64,000 bases of DNA from NCBI GenBank assembly GCA_964017155.1, contig OZ024856.1, forward strand, positions 9,370,882 to 9,434,881. The letters run 5' to 3'. This document shows positions 49,522-60,708 of this stretch, one piece after another. This DNA is from Oasisia sp. SBJ-2009 (Eukaryota; Annelida; Polychaeta; Sabellida; Siboglinidae). Positions within the stretch are counted from its first letter, which is position 1. Each line of letters starts with the position of its first letter. Under the pieces are notes generated by a model. That model did no database searches. It was not told the DNA's origin and was given only the letters and a program-made list of their open reading frames with translations. Both the position numbers and the translations under genes were made by a program.

Positions 49522-52500
49522 GCTGTGGGTCGGGGAGTTGTAATGAGTACATTTTCTAAATTCAACAAGGTGTACATAACTACATATGTACATGCACATC
49601 CCACATTGCGGTAAACTAGTTAAGTTTGATGGAAAAGAGGTTCACATGAATTTGAGGTTTCTGAAGCCGACTTTATCTAAGGATTGCATTGTGCTGTCCT
49701 CACAGAGTCTGAGTCTGAATCGCGTGGAGATAGAGGAGGTGGTAGACATCAGGTCGTCGTCTGGAGCAGTGAGACCGCGGCCCAAGACCAAGTCGTACGA
49801 TCTCAACCACTCCGACAGCTTCTGGCAGCAGCACAAGGGCAGGTCCGTGTCATGGGGAGAACAAACAGTGGGCAGTGTACCCCAGGTAGTCATTGCAACG
49901 GGGAATCTACAGGATCGCTAGGGAGTGCTGATACGCAAGTCGGGCATTTGACATAATCGCACTTCTTATGCATGTTCATTCTGTTTATTATTGTTTTCAG
50001 TTCATCTTTGAAAATTCATTTAGACACCAACTGTTATTAATATAAGACATATCTACAACATGGGTTAACTAATGCTGGATATAATGAATGAATGCAGCGT
50101 AACGAGATAACAGGACACTGGTTGACTACATCTGTCATTTGTTGTCAACTGATGATGACATGACAAAAGTCCATCCATTTCCGTTTGCAGTCTCTCTCAT
50201 GTTGAAATAGCAAACAATTTCTGCTCATCCTCTCAAGATGTTTTAGGACATTTGTTTTTTAAATTACAGTATTTATAAGTCCCAAATGAGTGCGTGTTAT
50301 TATAACTATCATGTCTAAAGCACCATATCTGCAGAACCAGCCCATTCATAAGCGAGCACATACATTATAAAACATACATGGAATCATAAAAAAGTAAAAA
50401 GTATGTATATCATGGTAAATATGATATATTAAAATAAAAAGTGTACAAAGTAATTGTGATAACATAGTTTCTCAAATATTAACCTTTACAGACCTGGATT
50501 TTTTTTCCAGAAACTGTATGCTCATCTTTAAACACCTGTGATTGTATTACTACTATGTATTTTCCTACATATGCATATATTTTTGGAAAGGTAAAATCTT
50601 GACGAATCTGATTATGGACAGAAAAAATACACTATTGCCTAGTTAATTATCATAATGTATTCAAAATGGCCACCATATATTTTGCGTAATATCTATAATC
50701 ATATTTGACATGGAATAACAAGAAATCTATTCACCACAGATGACTGGTGATTTGTTATTTAGAAAGAGCATTCATATCTACACAAGTTGGAGCAAAATAA
50801 GTAGAATAGGAACATTACTTTTGTTTTTATAGACATTTTATTGAAAGGTGTACAAATCATAAAAAATCAACATTTAAACACTAATCATCCTAACTGCCAA
50901 GATACAGCGACTGGTCATCATACAAAGTGATGCATACATATTTAGGAAGAACAGAAATGTTTGCCTAATACTAATAGATCGACTGGGACGTATAATCCTA
51001 GTTGGCATTTCTGGAACGCCAATGATCATCACTGTCACTGACAGACGTATCCAAGCCAGATGCTGCAACATGACAGGTCACTCCCAGTTCACTACCACCT
51101 TGGACTGGCTGGTTGTCGTTCGAATCGTCACTTTCAGAAACATCTGAATGTTTGCACGTGGGCGATATCACAACATTGTCACAGTTACTTCGTAATCATT
51201 CGAAAGTTTCTCGCTATTGCTCATGTTATCAATAATGCGCAGCATTTCGGTTGGATCTGTGATGATTCGCGATCGCAGCGCCATGGCTGTCAAATCTGGC
51301 GAAACACGATATCAACAGTCACACTAAAATCTCTTCTGTAAATTTAAAACTCAATATTTTCCAACGCCATTTGCAACATATAATACCTAGGCCATTCCTG
51401 TATTGATCAATACCCACATCCCCCTCTACGGGGCAATAGCAAAACCACACCTGACGATACATAATCACCCCTATGCGTCGAGCGATATATCCCTTGACCG
51501 GTCTGTAAAGGTTAAGACACGCACATTCGTATCGTGTACTAAAAGTAAAAGTTTGACATTATTATTTAATAAAATAAATAAATAAAATAGTGAAATTAAA
51601 CATATGCAGTCATTCACGTAAGCGGTGTGTGTTTCAGTCCGTTCCCGCAGGTTGCGGAGGCGGTGCAGGAGGAGCTGGAGTCGTACCGGAGCCAGGAGGA
51701 GGAGGTGAAGAGACTCAAGACCGCCATGGTACGACTCAACACCCAGGGGAGGGGGGCACCAACATAACTCACCTGGACCCACTAGAAGCAGGGTGTCTGC
51801 TCTTAGGTTTTATTTTCGTTATTATAGTCAACCTAAGACAACATGTGTCTCGGTAAGATCATGAATAAAACATCCATTAAGATCTGCAAAAATCTTTCAC
51901 ATCAAAACACATTCAAATCAAAACAAATTCTAATAAGGATTGCTTCGTATGTTCATAAGCCCATATACAATTTGCAAAATTCTGTAAGACTTACCCTGGG
52001 GGGTCAGTCTAAAATGTAGAAGTTGATGTCTCTGTTAATACTATGATGTAATTGTTGTTGTCCAGGGTTTGGAAGGAGAGGACGACTCAGCCATCAGCAT
52101 GCTGTCTGACCACACGGCCAAGATCACATCAGCCGTCAGGTGGGTCTATTCACATCACACCACCTCTCACTGACTTGTATACTGGAAAGGATAGCTTATA
52201 AGCAAGTATATCTCGATTACGTGAAACAGAAGTTATATTAACCCATTTTATCCTGAAGCTAGTGCAGACGAGTTGCAGCCAGTTCCTGATCATTTCCTCA
52301 AATCAATCTGTCAGCATTAACAAATGACAGGCCTTCATTTAAAATGGACATAACTTTATTATTTCTCAATCAATTTTTAAATGTGATATACCTTTAGAAA
52401 GTAGATAAAATAAACTATCAAGTCGCATTGACAAACTCATAGTTTTATCATATATATTTTATGTGGCATATGATAAAACATGCCCAATAAATTCAAACCT

Positions 52501-55500
52501 ATGTTGAGGTTTGTCACATTACTTTTCACCTGACATTTTCGCCACGAAGGAGACAACATGTCAATGAGCAAGTTGACTTTATTTTATGCATTACTCTCTG
52601 CTGAAAACAAAGGTATACAACTTGTCCACATATCTTGGATAATAATCTCATAATGTAAAATTGTTTGTAATAACCCCCATGTCAGTCGATTGAATCGCCA
52701 ACGTGTGGCGCAGCTGAGCGGAATTATGCAAATTTGTGAAATATTTTCTGTCAACGATATATAATTTTGTGGCTTATTTCTTATAACTAATAAATAAGTA
52801 CTCAAAAGTAACAAGGTTGGTCAACATTTTAACGTCACTTTATTGATGAAGTAGTTACCATCGTTGGAAATAATCTTAACTTTGTTTGGCGCCAAAAAAA
52901 CCGGCGTGGTGGCCGTGCGCGGTGAGCGAAAATTGTCGGTCGACCCCACTTCGATGGCTTCAAAGTATGTCTTCACGGACAAATATCGCATCAAATACCA
53001 TAACCGTCCATCTTATATCGGCTATCCACTTGTCTGCCTTCTTGTCATCAACAGTATGAAGTAAATTAATGGAGTTATCCTTCGAAATACGTCAACATTT
53101 AACGATCGTTGCGACTCGACGCCATCTTTGATTTCACTTTGGCTTGGGGGTGCCGACTTTGGACGGCAAATACCCAAAGAACGGCACTGATTGGTTGAAA
53201 AATATGGGTTTCCTAGTGATCCCGATATACTGACGTCATTCGGTGTTAACCAGCCAATGGGATTCCAAAACGTCAGAGTGCGGGGAAGCCGTGCCAAGTG
53301 CAAACTACGACCAGAATCGTATTCCGGATAAAAAGGGTAACTACGACTAGAATCGTATTCCGGATAAAATGGGTTAAGGTGAAACTATTATTGCATGCAA
53401 ATTATAAAATGCAAATCATTATCCAGTTGTGCCATTAGCTGCACAAACAATGCAATCATTTTTGATTTACCAGTAACAGCAATTTTAAATGTTTCAAAAT
53501 ATTTTCCACTTTGATCCATTTGTCCATGTCTGTTTCTCTAAGGTTTGGATCTGTGTTTGTCGTGGATTTTGTATTTAGGAAATTGGATCCATTCGAAGCT
53601 AAATAACAAAACAATGTGGCTATTCCTAACACAGCTGAAGAAATAAGCACATAGTCCATTTCTAGAGCACATCTTGATGTGTATATTTTTGTGGTGTGTA
53701 CATAGTTACAGTAATTGTTTCAATTAATATATTAAATATGGCACCACTGAATAATGTTATGCATCTTTTTGAAGGGGGAATTAAAAAGAATCTTCTTTGC
53801 AGAGCATCTCTAGAAATAATCTCTTCAAAATTTCCCATTCAAACTGGCAAAGATATGCATAAATGTATACAACAGCATTGTATTTACTTGAAACAATTAC
53901 TATTTCCATCTATGTACCACAACTATATTATCAATAGCCCATACGTACATGTCAAATTCTGCTCCTGGCCATAATAAAATTCTCGTGTTAACGTTTTTCT
54001 CCTTTTGTTGTCCCTGTCGTCAGGGGTGAGGTTGGCCGTGGTTACTTTCATCTCTTCTTCGTCTTTTCTTTCCTCTCCTCATTTTTCTGTCACTGTATTC
54101 TCTATCACCAGCCTCCAACTCCTGTCCTTTGCTCTTGTTCATCCTCATCCCACTCTTTCCAGATGTTTATGTTGGGACATTTGATTATGCAAGTGAACAA
54201 TTCCGTTTGACTTGCAGTTCTCTGCCAGAACTACTGGAGAAGAAGCGCCTGATTGACATGCACATGAACATTGCCACTGCCATGTTGGAACAGATCAAGG
54301 TTGGTTTTGAATTCACCCATCTTCTGACACATGTCTCTTACTTGCCCAGCAATATGCTGCTGATATTTCACTTTTGTTTTCACAATTCACTCAGCCCTGC
54401 TTACTTTTTCGTTGTGCTGATATTGTTCATGTTATTTTTTAGTTGCCTAAAAACTATTAAAAACATTGATGATATATCTTATATGGTTTGTTTTATTTAT
54501 TTATATGACAACATTTTACATTACCTATTATGGCTACATATTTTAAGTTTATACTATTGTGGAGCTCTGTTGCTAGTGGTTAGAACAGTTAAGACCAAGG
54601 TTTGAATTATCTGGCTCATTTTAAGACGAGGTATTTTGTTCAATCCACCATGCCCCACTTTACTCCGCTGTATAACGATTAACTAGCAAAAGACAGTGAA
54701 AAGTCTTTGTCCAGTCATTGTGGCGTGGCTGAATGATTCCCAGAACAGTCAGGAAGGTGTTGGCAGGAACGGGTGAGCCATGGGGTGAGGGGTAACAGTT
54801 GTAAGGATTGTCGACTGAATCCTGGGCCATAGAAGATTCTACCTTCACATAAGCTCTGTGTGGAAAGTTACAATGGCGGATAGACAAGTTACTGTAGATT
54901 TGTGTTACATTTCATTAAGTTCATTGGTGCGTCTGTGTGTTGTGTAGGCTCGGAAACTCGACATGTTCTTTGAAGCCGAAGAAAAGCTGATGAGCAAGTC
55001 ATCACTGGTAAGAGGCTGGTGGAAGTTTATCTTGTGATTGTTTTGTATTTTAATTAGTTTAAATTCTGCTCTGGAGACGCCTTTCTCCAAAATTCAAAGG
55101 AAGTAAAATATTTTATACAGAAGTCATTTTCTATAGGGCCTAATGCAATTAAGCTCAGCCTTGGATAGTTCCAAGTTAATTCTGTAACGGTACAATATAG
55201 AACATTAGTCTCACTAATAAGGTAGCTACCATTAAGGTCACATTTAACCAGTCCTGTGGGAGGTTTGTTTTTTGAGCATTCACTGTTTTATATCTTTTGC
55301 AGGATAAAACTGTTATGGACATCGTCACAGACCCAGAAGGTTAGTTATTCATTTATGTTATTATTTCAGTAGACTCTATTTATTTAAGTAGACTCTGAGC
55401 TCTAATGTAATAATAACATCAACCTTTCTGCTGTGTATGACTTGCTGAAGTAAAGAGGAAATTAAGTTACAAAATTATGAAATGATGATGTGTAGTTTTT

Positions 55501-55724
55501 GGGGTTACATAGATCGAAGTTTCTAAAATGAAAAAAAAATGATCTCATACTACAGTGTAGTTACAGTGGAAATTTTAAACAGTGATATCTTGTTGTCTGT
55601 TGGTTTTTAATATGATTAAGCATTAAGGAAAATAAACCAGACATTGAAAGATGAGATTATAATGGCAATGGTTTCTTCAAATTTATGTTACATGTCATTT
55701 ACCAGTATTCCTGGAAACTCTGCA

Positions 55725-55806
<82 letters not shown>

Positions 55807-56703
55807 TGCGTGCGTGTGTGTGTGTGAGTGCATCATGCATATGTTCATGTGTTGGCTAGTGTGTTAATTTGGAGTCACCAACGTATCGTTGTTGCAGCCA
55901 CAGTACCCGAGGACAAGATGCGTCTGTTTATCATCAGCCTCATCTGTGGCGGACACTTGTCAGAGGTCAGTTCTTGCTTTGTCCGTTTTGGACACTTGTC
56001 ACAGTTCTTGCTTTGTCCGTTTTGGACACTTGTCACAGTTCTTGCTTTGTCCTATTCTGGACTTTATTGTCACATGTCAGTTCTTGCGTGATCTGCCACT
56101 GGTCTACTTGGATGTTATCGTTTTCTGGCCTTTACCATGAGTAGATGTTGTCAAATGTTTGCCCTATAATGACAATAAAAGACCACCTACACCAGTTCAG
56201 GTACACACAGACAGCTGTGACAATGTGATGACAACATTGTTGAGACAGGAGTAATGACATTGTTTCAGAATGAGGTGGATCAGTATTGTGTATCTCTGGA
56301 GGCAGCCAACTGTGACCTGGCGCCACTTCAGTACGTCCGGCGATGGAGGTGAGTGTATTCTCTATTAATAGGCTTCCATGACAAATTATAGCGATTTTAA
56401 GGGGATAAGTGCTGCGGAAAAAGTTTTTTATTTTTATGCTAGAGAAGTAAAACTTGGTGGGAATTATCTCTGTGGAATTTACATTTTTGGACATGTGTGT
56501 ACCCTGGAAATGGGAGTCATTAATTTTTTTTGGGACCCTTTTCGTGCATAAATTCAAGACAATGCATGGTGCTACAACATGTATCTACAAATTGTCAAGA
56601 GGAATTTTTATTATCCATAGAATATACAAAACCAGAAATTATGCGTATTTCACGCCTTAGTTACCAGTAGTTTTCTGTACAGGAGGCTGCCATGTTGGAT
56701 ATA

Positions 56704-56786
<83 letters not shown>

Positions 56787-57274
56787 GCATAATTTCTGGT
56801 TTTGTTGCTAAGACAAAGGAACTTTAATCAACACTGGTGATCAAATAAAGTATTTATTTCACATACAGACACATAAATATGAACATTTGTGAATTAGAAG
56901 TTGAAGTTAAGATGTTATGTTAGTGAAATACACCGAAAACATAAATTCTTTAAAAATTCCCCTTAATTTAGGGAAGAAAAATTTAACTAATATATATTTT
57001 TGATATGTAATAATTTTCTTGCTGTTGTATCTGAGCTTGTGGTTTTAGTAAAACTGTTATTATTATTGAGTTATTATGTGCTGTAAGGCGGTGTTGTGTC
57101 TTGGTATGTGTATAATGTGTTGTTTGTTTGTCAGGTCGTATGCCAAGATGTCGGTGGCATCGAGTGCGTATGTGGGCGGTGGCACAAAGACAGTCGGGTA
57201 GGAGTGTGTATATGGGTGACAATATGTATATATATATATATACATATATATATTTTATATATATATTTTATATA

Positions 57275-57320
<46 letters not shown>

Positions 57321-59060
57321 CAACGACTGTCAGGTAGAAATACATAATTTTATGTTGGCATTGGTACAAATACGTTGGGTAGCAGTATGTGTGTATATGG
57401 GCGGGGGCTCACAGACTGTCAGCTAGGTGAGATGGCTTATGTCACCTCTACCCCTGCCTCACATACACTAGTTGACACTAGGAGCTGGTACCAAGTGGAC
57501 AGTAGCACACTCACTCTTCCAGGAGTCAGTGATACATTTTAGACATGTCTGGTGAACATTCAACCACACTCATGTTACTATAAAAAAGTTCATGTAATTC
57601 CACATATGTTTGAGGTAGATGTTTGTGTCTGTGTGAGAGGAGTGTGTTGTGACGTGGTTGTGACAGAGATGACCACTGATGACTGCGACCAGTTTACTTA
57701 TCTTAATCATTAGTACCTCGCATTTGACAAATTTAAACAAACTGGTCACAGCATTAATTGGCTCCGACGTCACCATGGAATTCCATATCATTTTGTAGAT
57801 TCTCATAATTGTTTATGTTTTATATGGTTATACAATTCCAAATAAAGCGAACATGCTTTCTTACTTACCCTGGGGGTGTCGTCTATCCCTACTTGCACAA
57901 GTCAACAACCGTGTGAGTCCACATTGTGTCTTGGTGCATGTTTCAGGATGTTCTCGAAACTGGTGTCACAAGCGTCACAGTTTGCAATGGAGGGTGTGAA
58001 GAACTTGGTTGTGAAGAAACATGTAAGCATTACATTGCATGCATTTTATGACACCGGTGCATTTCACCTCGTGACGGTGTACTGGAATCTTTCGGTAAAT
58101 ATAAGGACTTACTTTTTTGTAGTATAAAAGTAATAATGTAACAATTGATGTACACCTGTACCATATGTTTCACCGACCTGTTAACGAAATATCTAAATTA
58201 CATAAACTATAAAGTATCAATAAAATAAACAAAAACTACACACAAAAAACGATGTGAATTTTGTTCATTTTACCTCAATGGCCTCCAATTGATCTGGCGA
58301 GTGACTTCAGTACTGACCGTTATAGAATCTGCCAGTGACGAAGGTGGTCGATGCTCTCATGGAGCTGAAGTCCAGTCAGGAGACAGACGACTATCGCTAT
58401 TTTGACCCGAAGCTGCTGCGAGCCACCGACAGCAACTCAGTGCCACGAAACCGCTCACCATTCCAAGAGGTGAGTCCTGTGTGCTGTGTCACTGTCTACA
58501 CTGAGTCACCTGCAGGTCCACCCACACTGTGGGGCTGTCACCTGCAGGTCCACCCACACTGTGGTGCTGTCACCTGCAGGTCCACCCACACTGTGGAGCT
58601 GTCACCTGCAGGTCCACCCACACTGTGGTGCTGTCACCTGCAGGTCCACCCACACTGTGGTGCTGTCACCTGCAGGTCCACCCACACTGTGGGGCTGTCA
58701 ACTGCAGGTCCACCCACACTGTGGAGCTGTTGGCTGGGATGGTTTAATTGTTGTCATGGTATTGCGATAGTGTCGTACTTCTTCACAGTAGCATTATACA
58801 TCTGGGGCCAGCAAAAGAAAAACGAGTCACAAAGCATACTGTGAGTGTGACTTCATTCATCATATAGCGTAGTGTGGTAGTATAGTGGTGCAGTGGCTAG
58901 AGCTTCCGACTCTTGACTAAGAGAATCCGGGTCGAATCCGAATCACACCATAGGCAAGTGTCTCATTCTACATAGCTCCAGTTCACTCAGCTGTATGAAT
59001 GTGTACCTGGCTATAGAAAGTGGTGGATATTTGTGTACAAATAGTCTTTTCTTTCTGTGC

Positions 59061-59098
<38 letters not shown>

Positions 59099-60708
59099 AT
59101 GTGCAGGCATGTTTATGCATGTTCCAGATTCTACAGTCGGTGATGTTGTTTGTGTCAATATTAGTGAAACGCTGTTTTATAGAAGAGGTGGAATATACAC
59201 CTGCTGTTCAACGTAAAGTTGTGCCGTAAAAGAATAGTTTGACATGTCAAATTGCAGCGTCATGAATTACAGCAAACAGCTGTATTGGTAGTGCAGATTT
59301 GTCACATCACGGTGACAGTGTGTGTTTTTGTCACTTGCAGGCTGTAGTGTTTGTGGTGACAGTGCATGTGTTTGTCACTTGCAGGCTGTAGTGTTTGTGG
59401 TCGGAGGAGGAAACTACATTGAGTACCAGAACCTGGTCGATTATCTCAAGGTAAGAACTGCCTTGTCACTATTATCACAGCATTAGAGGTGTGCGGAATC
59501 TGACACATTACACTATCCATTGCTGACATGTAACAAAGTACAAATACTTTTAGTGATGTTATTGGGTTACGATTCTGGTGGAGTAGAGTAGTTATCTTAG
59601 TCTCATGTGTTATGCTTGCTGTGATGTAACTGAAATGTTGAATTTTTGAAAGTTACTTTTTTCATTTTACTCAAGTGATTTTTGTGTACTTATTTAGTTT
59701 TAAGGTGACCTTTACTCATATACAATATAAAAGAAGTTCAGTCAACCCAGACACAAGGTTTTAACTACAGTATTAACGTATATGTCTACAGTATTATTTA
59801 TGTGTGTGTGTATATATATATATATGTATATGTATATATTTATACTGTAGACGTATACGTTAATACTATAATCATATATTGTAATATATATATATATATA
59901 TACTGTAAGTATAATTTAATGTTACTTGTACATTAATGTCTATAAATGTTATGAAGCATTCTGTGCTTGTCTGTAATTTCCAGCCATATCAGTCGCAAGG
60001 TAACATTGCGACAGTGTCACCCATGACACTGAATATTTTAGACATATTTTAACACAGACCGGTACAGTGTGTAGATCTGTAGGAGATTCTACACTTCTAC
60101 AGTTGCTATAAGCAAACATGCCATTTGCTGACATCAATAAACCTTTGTTTGTGTTTGTTTTCAGTCAAAATCAACTGGTGTAAACATGAGGAGGATTACG
60201 TATGGGTGCAGTGAACTGTTGAATGCGAGCCAATTCTTGAAACAGGTCTCTACGTCTTTCTTAATCATCTTTATTAGTCTGTCTAGCAAAAAGACGTGAT
60301 ATTTGTTGTTTGTTGAAATCTCCTTGGCAGTGCCACTTAAATTAAATAGATGATTATTAGAGTGTCATACAGGACAGTGACCCAGTGGAAGTGAGCCACT
60401 GTACAGAACAAATACGGTAGATGTTTCTAAAGTAATTGGTAATATAAGTAGTAAAGTAATAACCGACAATATTAAAAAAACTCTCAGTGTGCAGCTACAT
60501 GTCTACATGTCGAAATGAACGTCATAAAACTGATGCAAATTTATGAGCTACCACAACGTGACCAGCTGCTAATAAATCCTGTACCTGTTGTAGTATGTAA
60601 CAGTTGTTATCGAGACAATGCAACTCTGCTGTGCTTAAGTGTGTAAAAGGACAAGAACATGTTGTTTCTCTGTTGCAGCTGGGACAACTGGGAAGAGAGA
60701 TCAGCTGA
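43047..60708 (+). CDS. SCFD1: SCFD1/SLY1, Sec1-family ER-Golgi SNARE regulator
   Basis: Twenty-three exons: 43047-43077, 44426-44496, 44922-45010, 45532-45622, 46539-46661, 47163-47250, 47560-47649, 48286-48427, 49066-49165, 49706-49842, 51638-51728, 52066-52139, 54218-54299, 54948-55007, 55303-55339, 55898-55965, 56269-56348, 57135-57197, 57947-58022, 58326-58469, 59385-59450, 60165-60245, 60679-60708. All phases agree: 1914 nt, 637 aa (human 642). Landmarks: [135 protein letters not shown]1 is a cytosolic Sec1/Munc18 protein that binds syntaxin 5 and syntaxin 18 and supports SNARE assembly between ER and Golgi. Several exon edges carry tandem duplications, and introns 10 and 12 contain transposons. 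Confidence 0.96.
43785..44095 (+). mobile_element. tRNA-derived SINE (family B)
   Basis: In SCFD1 intron 1. A-box-like CATGGTAGAGCG (43804) and a B box GGTTCAAACCC (43841-43851), spaced as in tRNA promoters, are followed by an unrelated body containing AGACATTAAAAGC and AAGATCCCACAGAG. The open frame over it on the minus strand is incidental. Confidence 0.72.
44267..44304. repeat. Perfect 38-bp palindrome
   Basis: Two 19-base arms with no spacer, centred between 44285 and 44286 (TATTTTATTGTGTATATAA and its complement), in SCFD1 intron 1. Confidence 0.95.
46085..46325 (-). mobile_element. tRNA-derived SINE (family A)
   Basis: In SCFD1 intron 4, antisense. Read in reverse it starts GTGCAGTGGTTCTGGGGTAG and has the B box GGGTTCGAATCC. 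It continues through TACCTGGCTATAGAC and ends with TGTAAAGCGCTTTGAGCAG. Copies also occur at 58865-59065 and 30740-31010. Confidence 0.8.
47701..48022. repeat. 30-bp minisatellite in SCFD1 intron 7
   Basis: One 22-base leading copy (47701-47722) and ten 30-base copies of a unit containing GACATTGTCACAACC and AAATGGGTTGA. It begins 51 bases after the exon 7 donor. The leading copy resembles the exon 7 end and donor (TTGTCACAATGGGTAG). Confidence 0.93.
48989..49064. repeat. 38-bp tandem duplication at SCFD1 exon 9 acceptor
   Basis: Two copies (48989-49026, 49027-49064) of a unit containing GTCAGCCTGTTCCATGGTGG. The second runs directly into the ACAG acceptor of exon 9. Confidence 0.9.
49268..49520. 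repeat. (AT)n and (CA)n microsatellites
   Basis: Several AT/ATGT tracts (about 49268-49415) followed by about 75 bases of pure CA (49445-49519), in SCFD1 intron 9. Confidence 0.95.
50483..51511 (-). mobile_element. piggyBac-type transposon remnant in SCFD1 intron 10
   Basis: Ends are perfect 12-bp inverted repeats, CCTTTACAGACC (50483-50494) and GGTCTGTAAAGG (51500-51511), each directly flanked by TTAA (50479-50482, 51512-51515), the hallmark piggyBac target. On the minus strand an ATG at 51284 opens [19 protein letters not shown]; a frame change follows, then an acidic segment with [11 protein letters not shown] and SDSDDHW, ending at a stop at 50998. Acidic Ser/Asp-rich starts are usual for piggyBac-like transposases. 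At 1029 bp it lacks the catalytic domain. Confidence 0.75.
52242..53373. mobile_element. piggyBac-type non-autonomous element in SCFD1 intron 12
   Basis: Bounded by CCCATTTTATCC (52242-52253) and GGATAAAATGGG (53362-53373), a perfect 12-bp inverted pair, each flanked by TTAA (52238-52241, 53374-53377). The right end carries a tandem near-copy of its own terminus (about 36 bp, 53293-53365, with CGTATTCCGGATAAAA). No transposase ORF was recognised in the 1132 bp. Confidence 0.75.
54540..54680 (+). mobile_element. Possible decayed SINE (family A)
   Basis: GCTAGTGGTTAGAACAG, AAGGTTTGAATT and TTACTCCGCTGTATAACG resemble, in order, the A box, B box and body of family A, but every block has drifted. 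Confidence 0.3.
55727..55826. repeat. (GT)n and (GTGC)n microsatellite
   Basis: Lies in SCFD1 intron 15, about 70 bases before the exon 16 acceptor. Confidence 0.95.
55951..56088. repeat. Tandem repeat spanning the SCFD1 exon 16 donor
   Basis: The exon 16 end and intron start (55951-55989) form copy 0. Copies 1 and 2 (55990-56023, 56024-56058) repeat GGACACTTGTCA and AGTTCTTGCTTTGTCC but lack the AGGTC at the splice site, and a degenerate fourth copy follows. Only the first copy keeps a GT donor. Confidence 0.92.
56627..56804. mobile_element. Short element with perfect 22-bp inverted repeats
   Basis: 56627-56648 and 56783-56804 are exact reverse complements (core ACCAGAAATTATGCGTAT) enclosing about 134 bases that are largely ATGT/AT repeat. 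This looks like a tiny MITE or fold-back element in SCFD1 intron 17. Confidence 0.6.
57228..57316. repeat. AT-rich microsatellite after SCFD1 exon 18
   Basis: TATATA runs interrupted by ATTTTATA. Confidence 0.92.
58507..58730. repeat. 32-bp minisatellite, seven copies
   Basis: Begins 37 bases after the SCFD1 exon 20 donor. The unit includes TGTCACCTGCAGGTCCACCC. Its TGTCACCTGCAG part differs at one base from the acceptor of the next exon (TGTCACTTGCAG at 59384). Confidence 0.95.
58865..59065 (+). mobile_element. tRNA-derived SINE (family A), 3' truncated
   Basis: GTGGTGCAGTGGCTAGAGC, a B-box-like GGGTCGAATCC (58929) and GTACCTGGCTATAGAAAG match the 46085-46325 copy. The 3' part runs into a GT microsatellite. 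Confidence 0.75.
59297..59384. repeat. 44-bp duplication of the SCFD1 exon 21 acceptor
   Basis: Two acceptors, at 59340 and 59384, each read TTTGTCACTTGCAG then GCTGTAGTGTTTGTG. Only the second continues into the conserved GGGNYIEYQ codons. Use of the first would add 44 nt and shift the frame. Confidence 0.93.
59809..59905. repeat. AT/GT microsatellites in SCFD1 intron 21
   Basis: Two AT tracts separated by a stretch partly complementary to sequence just upstream (TACTGTAGAC near 59787 and 59844). Confidence 0.8.
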
